Part shown: positions 47,559 through 57,881 of the stretch, piece after piece
How positions within the stretch are numbered: the stretch's first letter is position 1
Layout: every line of letters starts with the position of its first letter
DNA from: Omphiscola glabra
Lineage: Eukaryota; Mollusca; Gastropoda; Lymnaeidae
NCBI GenBank assembly: GCA_964017045.1
Contig: OZ024794.1
Coordinates: 32,220,315-32,284,314, forward strand
Direction of reading: 5' to 3'
Length of the DNA stretch: 64,000 nt
The notes under the pieces: generated by a model
The model's input: the letters and a program-made list of their open reading frames with translations, nothing else
Databases searched by the model: none
Told to the model about the DNA's origin: nothing
Translations under genes and position numbers: made by a program

Positions 47559-48642
47559 CAGAGGTTCCCAAACTTTTTTGTCTCGTAGACCCCTTGACAT
47601 GTTTTTCGGTTTTGGGTAGACCCCCTGCTTACCTGATATTGATTTTTTGAAAATTCATTAACTTCAAATGTATTTTTGACAGCCCGGTAGAGTGCTACTC
47701 ACTTTGAAATGTTTAAATTTATAACTGTAGTGAAGTGTAGTGTGAAAAACTTTTTAAAAAAAACAGGTTAAGTTTTATACATTTATTAATTAAATTTAAA
47801 TTAAAACGAACCAAATTATAATTTACTTTCTGCTACATAAAATAACAAAGCAAAAACTATACGCTTTAGTGTGAGGGATGAACCTGATGCTTTAATCATA
47901 CATTTTCAACATTTGGCATCAATTTAGTTGGGTTTAATCTCAAATGTCCTCGGTTAATGATGTCAAGTTTGTTTCTTTTTTTTTTGTCAGGAGATTGGTA
48001 ACTGCGCTGAAACCCCTTTCCACTAGGTATGATGATGGAAATGCCATTAAATACTTTCTTGCGATATTCCTTAATACGGTATAAGAAACAGATTTGTCTT
48101 TTTGAAGCCAGAATTGCTGATAGGCGTAATTTATCTATCTTTGCTAACAACGAGCACAAAACTAAAAATTTATAAAAAAAATAATGCTCTTACTTTTCTA
48201 CGGCACCCTCAAACAAACTTGGTTTCGCTTATAAACAATGTTGTACCACTCTTCCATGTAAGTTTTTTTTTTAAAAATAGCTCTTAAAAAGTTTAACCGA
48301 GAAATAGCAAAGAAACTAACATGATATTTAACATTTTTTACTTTCATAGGTACTTTTATAATTTATGTAGGAAGATAATATGTCTTTATATTGTAAGATA
48401 ATATTATGGAAGTAAAAAGGTACTATCTGTGTATGTGGATTATTCTATTCATGGATCATGGAATGTCAAAATAGAAGTCACGACCGGCTCATATGAGATC
48501 CACTATCTTCGACCCCCATTTTCATTTCATGGACCCCCATTTTCATTTCATGGACCCCCAATTTTTTTTTTCGCTGACGTAGACCCCTTGCAAGTTGTCA
48601 TAGACCCCTGGGGGTCTATATAGACCACTCTGGGAATCACTG
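47559..48642. mobile_element. Internally deleted hAT transposon, 1084 bp, perfect 8-bp TSD
   Basis: The ends are CAGAGGTTCCCAAAC and CTGGGAATCACTG. Both sides carry gtgtaagg (47551-47558 and 48643-48650). Subterminal TAGACCCC motifs occur near both ends. A transposase C-terminal relic lies inside on the minus strand. Confidence 0.88.
47896..48060 (-). pseudogene. hAT transposase C-terminal relic (ZBED5-type)
   Basis: The minus strand reads DKKKRNKLDIINRGHLRLN followed by PTKLMPNVENV. This resembles the SxLxxLKTKKRNRLxxxxDLRLxL...P end of ZBED/SCAND3-like hAT transposases, in which this region serves dimerisation. It is short and decayed, and its position near the element's end fits an internal deletion. 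Confidence 0.65.
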
Positions 48643-48654
48643 GTGTAAGGCAAA

Positions 48655-48890
48655 GGGTATTGTGAAAACTGGCGTGTAAAGTATATTGTGAAAACTGGCG
48701 TGTAAAGTCTATTGTGAAAACTGGCGTGTACAGTCTATTTTGAAAACTGTCGTGTACAGTCTATTGTGAAAACTGGCGTGTAAAGTCTATTGTGAAAACT
48801 GACGTGTACAGTCTATTGTGAAAACTGGCGTGTACAGTCTATTGTGAAAACTAACGTGTAAAGTCTACCGTGAAAACTGGCGTGTACAGT
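48655..48890. repeat. Minisatellite, 26-bp unit, about 9 copies
   Basis: The unit is ATTGTGAAAACTGGCGTGTA followed by AAGTCT. The array starts a few bases after the right target duplication of the hAT element; the duplication gtgtaagg itself resembles the unit segment gtgtaaag. Confidence 0.92.
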
Positions 48891-50129
48891 GAAGTAGAAA
48901 ATAATCCTTTGATCTCCAGACGTGTAACTTTTTTTAAAAATTAATTTAAAAAAAAGCATTCTCGCATTCAGAACAAGGACACTGAATCTGATATGAGTCT
49001 AGTTTTGATAGCCAGCTCCGTAGTGTGCAACAAAAATAAATCATAAATGATTTTATCAAACGCCCCCCCCCCCCTTTTTAAAAAAAAAACACAATTTCTT
49101 CGGATCTCGTTACGACGCCTGACACTGAATCACACAGAAGGCTCCGATATCTGAACATTAGCAATGGCCGCTACACGCAGTGTTCACGCGCGAGTGGGTC
49201 TGCACACGCCTTCCATTTTAGTTCGCGGCTGTGTTCAGAAAAGTTTCGACCAATCAAATTCCAAGCCCTGGTATCTTAATGGCGTTGTTCCGATGGCATC
49301 CATTTATTTTTTTTTGGTCACGCCAAAGTTCTTCTCTGCTTTCTTGTGGAAATCGTTTCATTATGGAATATTCGAGTTAAACAAAAGTTTATTGTTTTGA
49401 TGCATAACAGTTAAAAACAGTTCCAATATTATTATTTTTATTATTTTATTCTTGTGTAAGTGCAAGTATGCATTTTAGTTATACTTTACTGCTGATCAAG
49501 TCAAGACTGCTTCAGTCTTTTAATCTACTTTCGGCTCTTCATTACAAGGACCTACAATAAGAAAATATATAATATAATTTGCTGTGAAAAACTATGTGTA
49601 CCTCGTCTTTGAGATGGTTTGAGGGGTGTCAATACTTTTACGTAAAACATAATGAAAGTGAATGGACTACCCCGTTTTCTGTTGTATTTGAATAAATATT
49701 TATGCTACGGAATAAAGAAACGCACTCTTCCTGACCGCAAGCGTTCAATAAATGTTAATCGATTTTCGGTGATTTTAATAATTGGTTTATGGTCGTTGAG
49801 GAATCCTTCATTTTTCTTGATGAATCGTTCATTATTGATTACGATAGTTCATTTTTCTTGATGAATCGTTCATTATTGATGACGGATTGTTCCTTATTCT
49901 TGTGTGTGTGTGTGGGGGGGGGGGGGGGTGATAGGCTGTTCATCAAAGTACATGAATCTTTTACTTGCGTAACGTACACATTTCTTATTCCTTGATTTAT
50001 GCTGTACTAACTGATGATACCGGTAGCTGTTGTTCAAAGCGATAAATAAATAATTTAACAACCCTTAAAAATAAAGTTTTCCCTATAAATGCCTTATATG
50101 AATTTTGTATTATTTTTTTAAAAATTAAT

Positions 50130-50480
50130 AATCTAATGTCCCACCGGCATTTAAACAATTTACACCACAGATTTATTTCACCAGGTATTTCAGAGAAGAA
50201 AAGGAAATATAACGCACCAAACGCACTTGCGATATTTTAAAAAAAAATAATCTCAATTAGCGCAGTTAACTCGGGAATTTTATTTCGTGAAATCAGTGTC
50301 ATTATCTTTCCTTTATCTTCCGCTGGAAAAAAACAACAAACAAACAAACAAACAAACAAAAAAACTGATTTTATGGCGTAAAGGTTAAGGGCGGGGCTGA
50401 AAATTTGAAAGAATATATCGTCGTTGGCAACAAGTCTATGAGTCAAGTTTCAGCTAGTTATGTTGACGGGAAATAAACAG
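50130..50480 (-). repeat. Dispersed repeat family R1, copy D (reverse)
   Basis: The reverse complement reads TTTCCCGTCAACATAACTAG, CTGAAACTTGACTCATAGAC, a CAGCCCCGCCC block and GCAAGTGCGTTTGGTGCGTT, matching copies A and B in order. A CAAA microsatellite interrupts it. Confidence 0.75.
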
Positions 50481-50558
50481 TCAATGACCCATCAGAAGAT
50501 TTTTCCACCCAGTCAGAGAAAGTAAAAACACACGAAGAAAAGCGAAGTTGATATAGAG

Positions 50559-50753
50559 CAGTTGTTCTCAACCTTCCTAATGCCGCGACCCTTTAATACA
50601 GTCCCTCGTGTTGTCGCCACCCCCAGCCACAAAATGATTTTCGTCCCTACTTCATAACTGTAGACTATGTGTTTTCGAATGGTCTTAGGCGACCCCCGTG
50701 AAAGGGTCGTTCTACCCCCAAAGGGGTCGCGACCCACAGGTTGAGAACCGCTG
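50559..50753. mobile_element. hAT-like MITE family M2, 195 bp, perfect 8-bp TSD
   Basis: The ends are CAGTTGTTCTCAACCTTCC and GGTTGAGAACCGCTG. Flanked by atatagag on both sides (50551-50558 and 50754-50761). About 80% similar to the copy at 45217. Confidence 0.9.
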
Positions 50754-51472
50754 ATATAGAGGATTAACAAAAAAATTACAACCATACATTTTATTATTCA
50801 ACACGGACTTTTAAAATTTTTTAACGATTCATGGAATCATTCCAGTCCCGGACCCGACCCGCTAGCCATTTCTAGAAGGCTGCGCCTATTGGTACCGGTA
50901 CCCGGGTACCAGATTTGAGAGGTTGGAATTAAAAAACGATTAGATAATACATTATTATTGTTGGGTTTGTAAGACCAAATGAGATATCAAATGAAAGATA
51001 ATTGAATGGACTATACGTTTGTAGACTTAATTCTTCATTTTTACTAAAACAACCTACCACAAATGACATCCGAATATAATTGAGTCTAATGGTACCCGGA
51101 TGCGAATGGCGGAGCTGCGTGTCTGGGTCCATTTTGACTAACGCCCCAAGCTTTATATGCTGGGTGTGGTTTTCCCGTTCAAGTTACCGAAGAGTAAGCT
51201 TCAGGTTAAGATATTCGCAAGTTCATGTATGTTACAGCGACGCGTTTATATATATCAACAAATAAATAATTCATGAATCAACATGACCTAATTCCTTTAT
51301 TCAGAGTTTGAAGTTACGATCTTTAAAAAAAAAAATTTACTGAAACTCAAACTTTTTTTTTCTTTTTTTCTCTGGAACAACTTTATAAAAAAAGTTTTTT
51401 TTTATCTTAAAACTTTAAATTTTGATATATTAGTTTTTTTGTGGTATAGATTCTATGATTTCTAACTGGGCC

Positions 51473-51624
51473 CAGAGGCGTAACTGGGTTTTTGGCGCCC
51501 TTGGCTAATTTATTTTTTAAATAATAAAAATTAAAAAATTAGAGATATAGTGGCGCCCCTTTGAACTGGCGCAGGCTGGCGCCCTTGGCAACTGCCCCAA
51601 TGACAAGCCGTTGTTACGCCACTG
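51473..51624. mobile_element. hAT-like MITE of the GGCGTAG family, 152 bp
   Basis: The ends are CAGAGGCGTAACTGGGT and GTTACGCCACTG. The flanks actgggcc and actggggc match at 7 of 8. The interior contains GGCGCCC three times. Confidence 0.8.
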
Positions 51625-51721
51625 ACTGGGGCCAATAAATATAGTCAAAATCTCCCCCCCCCCCCAATGTTTCAGACAAATATCCCAATTTATTTTGTTC
51701 AAAAACTAAAATTCATAACTT

Positions 51722-51842
51722 GACCATAATCGAACATACCTCTACCATAATCACACAAACTTTACCATGATCGCACATACTTCTACCATAATCGATCATA
51801 CTTTAACATAATCGAACATACTTTATCAGAATGGCATATACT
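51722..51842. repeat. Degenerate minisatellite, about 21-bp unit, 6 copies
   Basis: The core is ACCATAATCGAACATACTTC, with frequent substitutions. Confidence 0.8.
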
Positions 51843-51847
51843 TCTAA

Positions 51848-52566
51848 GGGTGATAATACACTAGGTCCGGGTATCACCGGATTCCAAGACTGACGAACGA
51901 GACTGGATCGGTATAAAAAACAAATGCAATAACAAAGTGAACACGGCTACATTTGCTCAGGCGTCATCGGTGAAAGTCGGTAATGCGCCCCGGTTGAATT
52001 TGTTTTTTTCGTCAGAACTGTCCGAAGCTAATTTTAAAAACAATTAAAATGGCGGCATGTAATTTTTTACAGATTGTTTGTACAAAAATGTAATCTTAAA
52101 ATCTAGAATAGCCTTTCATTTATGTATTATTCCTTTGGATCCATCGTAAGTAATTTAATTATATACAAATTGTAGCATTTTATCAATTAAAAATTATTAG
52201 TAATATCTCTAGTGGATGATCGCTCTCCACTATGGGACATAGCAACCATATACCTAGAGCGATGTTCGACGGCATTGTCCGAAGCTAAATAAAAAAAATA
52301 CCAAGCAAATGACGTCATTGGAGCTCTTCTTTGCATAAAAAAAAACTAGATCATAGAAAAACTATCTTTATTTTTATATTCGTTAGCGCTAGCGGAAAGA
52401 CAGTAGGGTGAAGGCCGTTGTTATGATTAAACAATAAAGTTCCGGATGCGATCGGATGCAATGTATTCTCAATTTTTACTATGTCCGACTTACAGTTCTA
52501 CCGAGCGATCGGTCTTGTCGTCAGTCTTAGAATCCGGTGAAATCCGGACATAGTGTATTATCACCC
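51848..52566. mobile_element. TIR transposon with TAA duplication (Harbinger-like), 719 bp
   Basis: Left end GGGTGATAATACACTAGGTC and right end (reverse complement) GGGTGATAATACACTATGTC. The inverted repeats continue for about 50 bp through ATTC(C/T)AAGACTGACGA with few mismatches. TAA flanks both sides (51845-51847, 52567-52569). TTGTCCGAAGCTAA-type blocks recur internally (about 52019 and 52277). No transposase ORF, so non-autonomous. Confidence 0.85.
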
Positions 52567-52774
52567 TAATAATGGCCAAAATAATTCTGCAGTATACTGA
52601 CTTTCTTCCATAGAAAAACGTTCTTCTACCATCGCAAAAACCATCAACTCGACACGGCTTCTACTTCTATCAAATGTCCACATTCAACTACTATAGGTAA
52701 AGAGACATCTAAGTATAGGTACACTTACACCTAATAAAAGGCAAACATACAACTAACATAGGAACACATACATC

Positions 52775-53085
52775 AAACAAAGATACACATACATCGACAA
52801 TGGGCATACACACATCTACCATAAGCACACATATTTCTACCATAGTCATACATAGCATCTACCATAGACACGCATACATCTACAGTAGGAAAACATACAT
52901 CTAACAAAGGTACCCATATTTCTACCACAGGCGCGCATATTTCTACCATAGTCATAGATGCACATATTTCTACCACAGGCACGCATATTTCTACCATAGA
53001 TGCACATATTTCTACCATAGGCATGCATTTTTCTACTATAGATGCACATATTTCTAAAATAGGCGCGCATATTTCTACAATATAC
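52775..53085. repeat. Degenerate minisatellite, 21-bp unit, about 14 copies
   Basis: The core is CATATTTCTACCATAGGCAC, and near-21-bp spacing keeps a minus-strand frame open. Coding is not inferred. Confidence 0.85.
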
Positions 53086-53089
53086 AAGA

Positions 53090-54485
53090 CATATAGTATA
53101 CTCTATTCGTGTTGTCGAGAATTCTGTTTGTTATCTATATATTTCTAGTCCCTAAAATGTTAAGATTTTGGTAATTTAAGAAAAAGGGTGTATATACATA
53201 GATAAAGGTCCCTAGCGCTACGTGGATTAGTACTATCACTGCTTCTATGTATAGAGTATGATTACTACAACACTGACAACAGTTATAATAAATTAATCTT
53301 CACCCACTCACTCACAATAATGCTACTATTACTAAAAAACACAGGTGGTTCAGCTCACAAATATTTAATTGCAGTGGAACGTTCGTCTCTCGGCTTGCCC
53401 TCTTTCGTCTGCTCTCTCACTCTACACACGTCAGACTCTACAGCACACAACAAAGCCTCTGGTGAAGGGTCGCCACTGGTCACTCAGCGGTGCAAGGGGG
53501 GGGGGGAGTAACTGCTCGCCACGCTCTGCTACCTCTGCAACACGTCTCTTTGGGTCGTCTGCTGCCCTTATAATATCTTTAGTGCGTTACTCGCACGTTA
53601 TTCTCTGTCTGGTGCAATTACTGCGTCAGGATTAAACTGTTAACCTCTGACCTCTTATACTGTACTGAGTTCTAGTCTACTGAGCTCTGTCTTACTTCAG
53701 CTCCACTACAATCCACTCTCCGATTAATGTTCACTACTTCGCTCTGCTATGGAATATGCTTCTATAGTCTTAAGCCTAATCTCACTTAACTGACTGAACT
53801 TAACTTAACTGAACTAGACTAAACAAACTAAACTAACTGGCTGTAAAGAGAATAATAGATACAACATATAAGCTACAACTAAGAATTACAGTCTTATCAC
53901 AATATTACTAATGACTTGATAACTAACTATAATCCTAACATATCCTACTAACAAAATGCTAACATTATAAACATGTGAAGCTAACAATTAACAATGCTAA
54001 TATTACTAACCATATAAATCTTGATTAGACAAACTCTAACAGCAAATAGTCATAAGCTAGGCTCTTGCTTGTCTTGTCAATTTCAGGGACGAGAGAGAGC
54101 GACTAACTGGCTTAAAACTCTATTTATACTTGCATCCAGCTAACGCTGACCTCTGGGTCATACATATGATTAATATGCTCCGTGCTAATTTTTAGTTTGG
54201 TCAACCAATGGTTCACAAGCTGACCCTTGGTCACAAGCTTAGTCACACGCTCTGGACATGGGCAGTGTTTCTTATAACTGACCATATTTCTGGTTGACTG
54301 GGAAATTTCCATTGTTTCTGACTATGGGTCATTATTATCATCAGTACTCTGTGCATGCCCTGGCCTAACTGAGTCGTATTACGTGACAAGCAACTGACAA
54401 GTGACCAGTAGGTTGTGTGAGCCAGCGGGTCTCAACACGTGTAATGTATACTGTTTTGTCACCAACCAACCATCACACGCCACAT
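53090..54485. other. Intergenic DNA, no gene seen
   Basis: Moderately complex sequence with CT-rich stretches and the string CTTAACTGA repeated around 53790-53810. Small ORFs lack splice context or homology. It could be part of an unrecognised large repeat. Confidence 0.35.
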
Positions 54486-54486
54486 G

Positions 54487-54489
<3 letters not shown>

Positions 54490-54547
<58 letters not shown>
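54490..54547. repeat. (AT)n microsatellite
   Basis: Uninterrupted AT dinucleotide run of about 29 repeats. Confidence 0.97.
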
Positions 54548-54550
<3 letters not shown>

Positions 54551-54849
54551 ATCGTATCTCTCCCCATTGTAGGACCAAATGAACTTTTTGTTCAAATTTT
54601 TTATTCGCTCCGGTCACCTTTCTTTCTACTCGGAAAGAAAGGCAGGTTTGCGCTTGTTTGAATGTGACCAACGAAGCAAACGAAATCTATATCAAAACAT
54701 CCAAGAAATAAGTGCTGAAAAATCATGCATTATTGTTAGGAATCCGGTTCTTCCAGTACCCAGTCGTTTATTATAAGTGAATAAGGATATTACAAGTAAT
54801 CGTAGGGTGGAAGGGGTTGCGGGATAGGGATTACTGGGGAGGAGAGCTG

Positions 54850-54945
54850 AACGACACCACAACAAAAATATATTTAAAAGAAATAACGCGTCGGCCAAAA
54901 GCCTTCGTCAGCGAATAAACAAGCTAAAGCGAGAAAAGTGAAATA
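54850..54945 (-). mobile_element. Penelope-type terminal motif (candidate)
   Basis: The reverse complement contains TCGCTGACGAAGGC, then TTTTGGCCGACGCGTT. This is the same layout as downstream of the Penelope-like RT at 60.7 kb (CGAAGAAGGC..TGCCGAGACGTT). A plus-strand counterpart sits at 55.99 kb. Confidence 0.4.
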
Positions 54946-54996
54946 TGAAATGAACTGTGCTCATAAAGTAGGAAGTTGTTTCAAGTCTTCTAGTTC

Positions 54997-55166
54997 CAGG
55001 GGCGTAGGTGCATTTTTTACATTGGGGTAGGGTCCAATCGTAGCATTCCTTTGTGCGCTATATACTACTGTACTTAAATACTTTATAAAACAGAAAAAAT
55101 GACGCAAGCGGTGCAGGGGTGGGTCCAGGCACCGAAGAACCCACCCCCAGGCCAGCTACGACCCTG
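54997..55166. mobile_element. Candidate MITE, GGCGTAG-like, 170 bp
   Basis: The ends CAGGGGCGTAGGTGC and GCCAGCTACGACCCTG are imperfectly inverted. The flanking 8-mers tctagttc and cctattcc share five positions. Weaker than the other family members. Confidence 0.5.
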
Positions 55167-55619
55167 CCTATTCCGTTATTTTTTACCACCTTCATTTTCC
55201 TTCAATTGGATTCCCTTTTTTTCTTTCATTATTGAACAGCTTGATCGCTGTGAGAGCAGCACCTCAAACCCGGCCGGGTGCTCCTGGGTCGGTGACGCCC
55301 CACTTGCTTGTTCAATCGAGTGGACGGCGGAGGGGGCTTTCCCGGAGGCGAAATGGTCCCAGCGTGCCGCTTTGTGGCCCGATTAGGTGTAGTCGGGCTG
55401 GGTGGAGGAGAAGGCATGTTTGGGGAGGTCCTAAAAAAACTCTGGCTCGACGGTCTGCTGTTTTTTCTGATGAGATTAGTTGCCGAGTTCACCCCTGAAC
55501 TGTATTATTAACTGCAGCTATCCGATGAAGGTAACTGCTGCGAAACAACTGACTCTCAACTCAGAAACTGACTGCGAGTATCAAATAAAACATTGAATGC
55601 AAATATCGAATTAAAAAAA

Positions 55620-55855
55620 ACAACTGACTGGAAGTATAAACTACAAAGTGACTGCAAGAATAAACTACAAACTGACTGCAAGAATAAACTACAAACTGAC
55701 TGCAAGAATAAACTACAAACTGACTGCAAGAATAAACTACAACTGACTGCAAGAATAAACTACAAACTGACTGGAAAAATAAACTACAAACTGACTGCAA
55801 GAATAAACTACAAACTGACTGCATGCATATGTTACAAACTGACTGCAAGTATTTA
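55620..55855. repeat. Minisatellite, 24-bp unit, about 9 copies
   Basis: The unit is AACTACAAACTGACTGCAAG followed by AATA. The codon-multiple period gives open frames on both strands. Confidence 0.92.
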
Positions 55856-55979
55856 AAACATTTAATGCAAGTTATGAAATAAAAAAAAAATTCTGACATT
55901 GAATAACTGACAATTCTTTTGCTGCCCGCTTGGATACAACTTCCCAGCTAAGCGCTATTTTTTAAACTTAATTAAGTTT

Positions 55980-56025
55980 TTTCTGCTGTTTTTTCGCTGA
56001 CGAAGGCTTCCCGCCAACACGTTCG
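55980..56025 (+). mobile_element. Penelope-type terminal motif (candidate)
   Basis: TTCGCTGACGAAGGCTTCCC is followed by GCCAACACGTTCG. It is in opposite orientation to the motif at 54.88 kb. Confidence 0.35.
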
Positions 56026-56635
56026 TTGTTTCTTTGCGTTTCTTTTTTTCAAGTTCAATTAAACTTTGTTTTACTCATTTCTTTTTTTTCCTTTTTTTTT
56101 GCCAGCCTGATTGCAATCTCTACCTTTATTACCATATTGTTTCGTCCCAGTTTTCAGTCCCGACCGAAAGACTCCTTGGTGGGGGGGTGGTAACGCAACA
56201 CCTTTCCTCCGGAGTGGAAGCAAACCCGCCCTGACCCTAGGGAGAGTGGACTGCGAACGCTTTAAACGCATCGTTCTCGATCGACCGGACGTCGGCCACC
56301 AACGCCATCTACTGTATGACATTACCATATTGAAATATTAAATAACTGAAGCCCAGGACAAAAAAATGACCAAAAGTTTAAAGATTCAACACCGTTTAAA
56401 AAATACTATTCCTGTAAAACAATTTAAAAGCTTAAGATCCGCTCAACCATAAATTACCGCTTACTCTGCATGTAAGATCATATTTACAATAAAAAAAAAC
56501 TGTTTTTAATAATCACATAAAATTAAAACGTTTTCCCACTTTTTATTTTTCAAATGAAATCTGAGTGAATATTTTTTGCCAATAATCAGTGACATATATT
56601 AAAATTTTAGGACTCTACAATCCTTAAAAAAGTTT

Positions 56636-56785
56636 AATGTGGCCCTCCCTCATCTAAATATAATTTCCATACGGCTCTCCCTAAACCCAAAATAACTTCC
56701 GTGTGGCCCTCCCTCATCCACAAATAATTTCCATGAGCCCCTCCCTCATCCACAAATAATTTCCATGCGGCCCTCGGCAAAACAG
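56636..56785. repeat. Degenerate tandem repeat, about 36-bp unit, 4 copies
   Basis: The core GGCCCTCCCTCATCCACAAA then TAATTTCCATG recurs, with the second copy most diverged. Confidence 0.8.
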
Positions 56786-57881
56786 AAAGGGTTTCTTACC
56801 CTGATTTTAAGAGTACCGTTTTCGTTATAAGATGGAATTTCAATAACAAGGTCTTGTTCTTATAAAGTGTTGCTTTTTCCCTCCGTTCTTTTCTGAATGC
56901 GAATTCGATTCGGCCTGCTGCTGCCGATGAGATTAAAAGTTCAGGCACTGTTAACTGGTGCAATCCAGGGGTTTAGAACCGACGCTGTAAAACGTCAAGA
57001 TGTTGAACTTAACAACTCTAATGCCATGATTCTCTAGGTTTTATTCTAATCAACACTGAATTAACGATTGGACATCTTGATTTTACTCTACACAACACTG
57101 ATTCCACGATTCGACATCTAGAATTTATTCTCAACAAAACTTAAAACAACGACAGAAAACAACACGACGTCACCTGGATACATAGATTTATTCAAACAAT
57201 CGGAAGAGCCGGGGGAGGGGGGTGGGGTATCCTCTACAGTTACCTCCTGGTTTTCGTGAGAAATTTGCGTTAAAGTCGTTACCCGCCCCCCATGCGGCAT
57301 TACATCCTAGCTACGCCACTGGTAAAACGCGATGATGATTTGACTGTGTAACAGTAATGAATGATCTTCTTCAAATCATTTTGAAAATATATTTATCGTA
57401 CAACCACACTGTTTGAATGCAAAGGTAACCCTGAGCGATTAGCACATGGCAGCAACATTATGATCGATGAATATCCACCCCCCCCCCATCCTAATTCTTC
57501 ATAATAAAACCCAAGTTCTTGCACATACCCCCCCCCCCAAGCGAAAAACACTAATTGGACGGAGCCCCTCTTATCCTCCATTACGCTGCATTTGCCCCCA
57601 CATTATAAAGTTATATACATGGGGTTTTTTAATTAACATTTGATACGTTAAAGTGTTTAATGTATTGTGTTTTAACGGAGACGACGATGGTCCTTGGTCA
57701 GATCTTGATTCAACGGTTAAATTTAATGAAGTGTTAAAAATCTAAAGGCATTAGAGACGAGTTGCAATATGTTGATATATTAGGATGGTTAGGCAATGTC
57801 TCTTTTTAGATATTTAGCTGCTTAAGGCGATATAATATGATATATCACAAGTTCATTCAAATTATTTATGCTCCACAGAAA
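56786..57881. other. 5' flank of the glycosyltransferase gene, no other gene seen
   Basis: AT-rich with C-runs. A GGCGTAG-type MITE right end (CTAGCTACGCCACTG, about 57308-57322) lacks a clear left partner. CTCCACAG at 57871-57878, just before the likely start codon, could be a 3' splice site of an upstream untranslated exon. Confidence 0.4.

Noticed and set aside
55229..55511. Overlapping ORFs on both strands in GC-rich DNA
   Set aside because: Three or more frames are open by composition and none shows recognisable domains.
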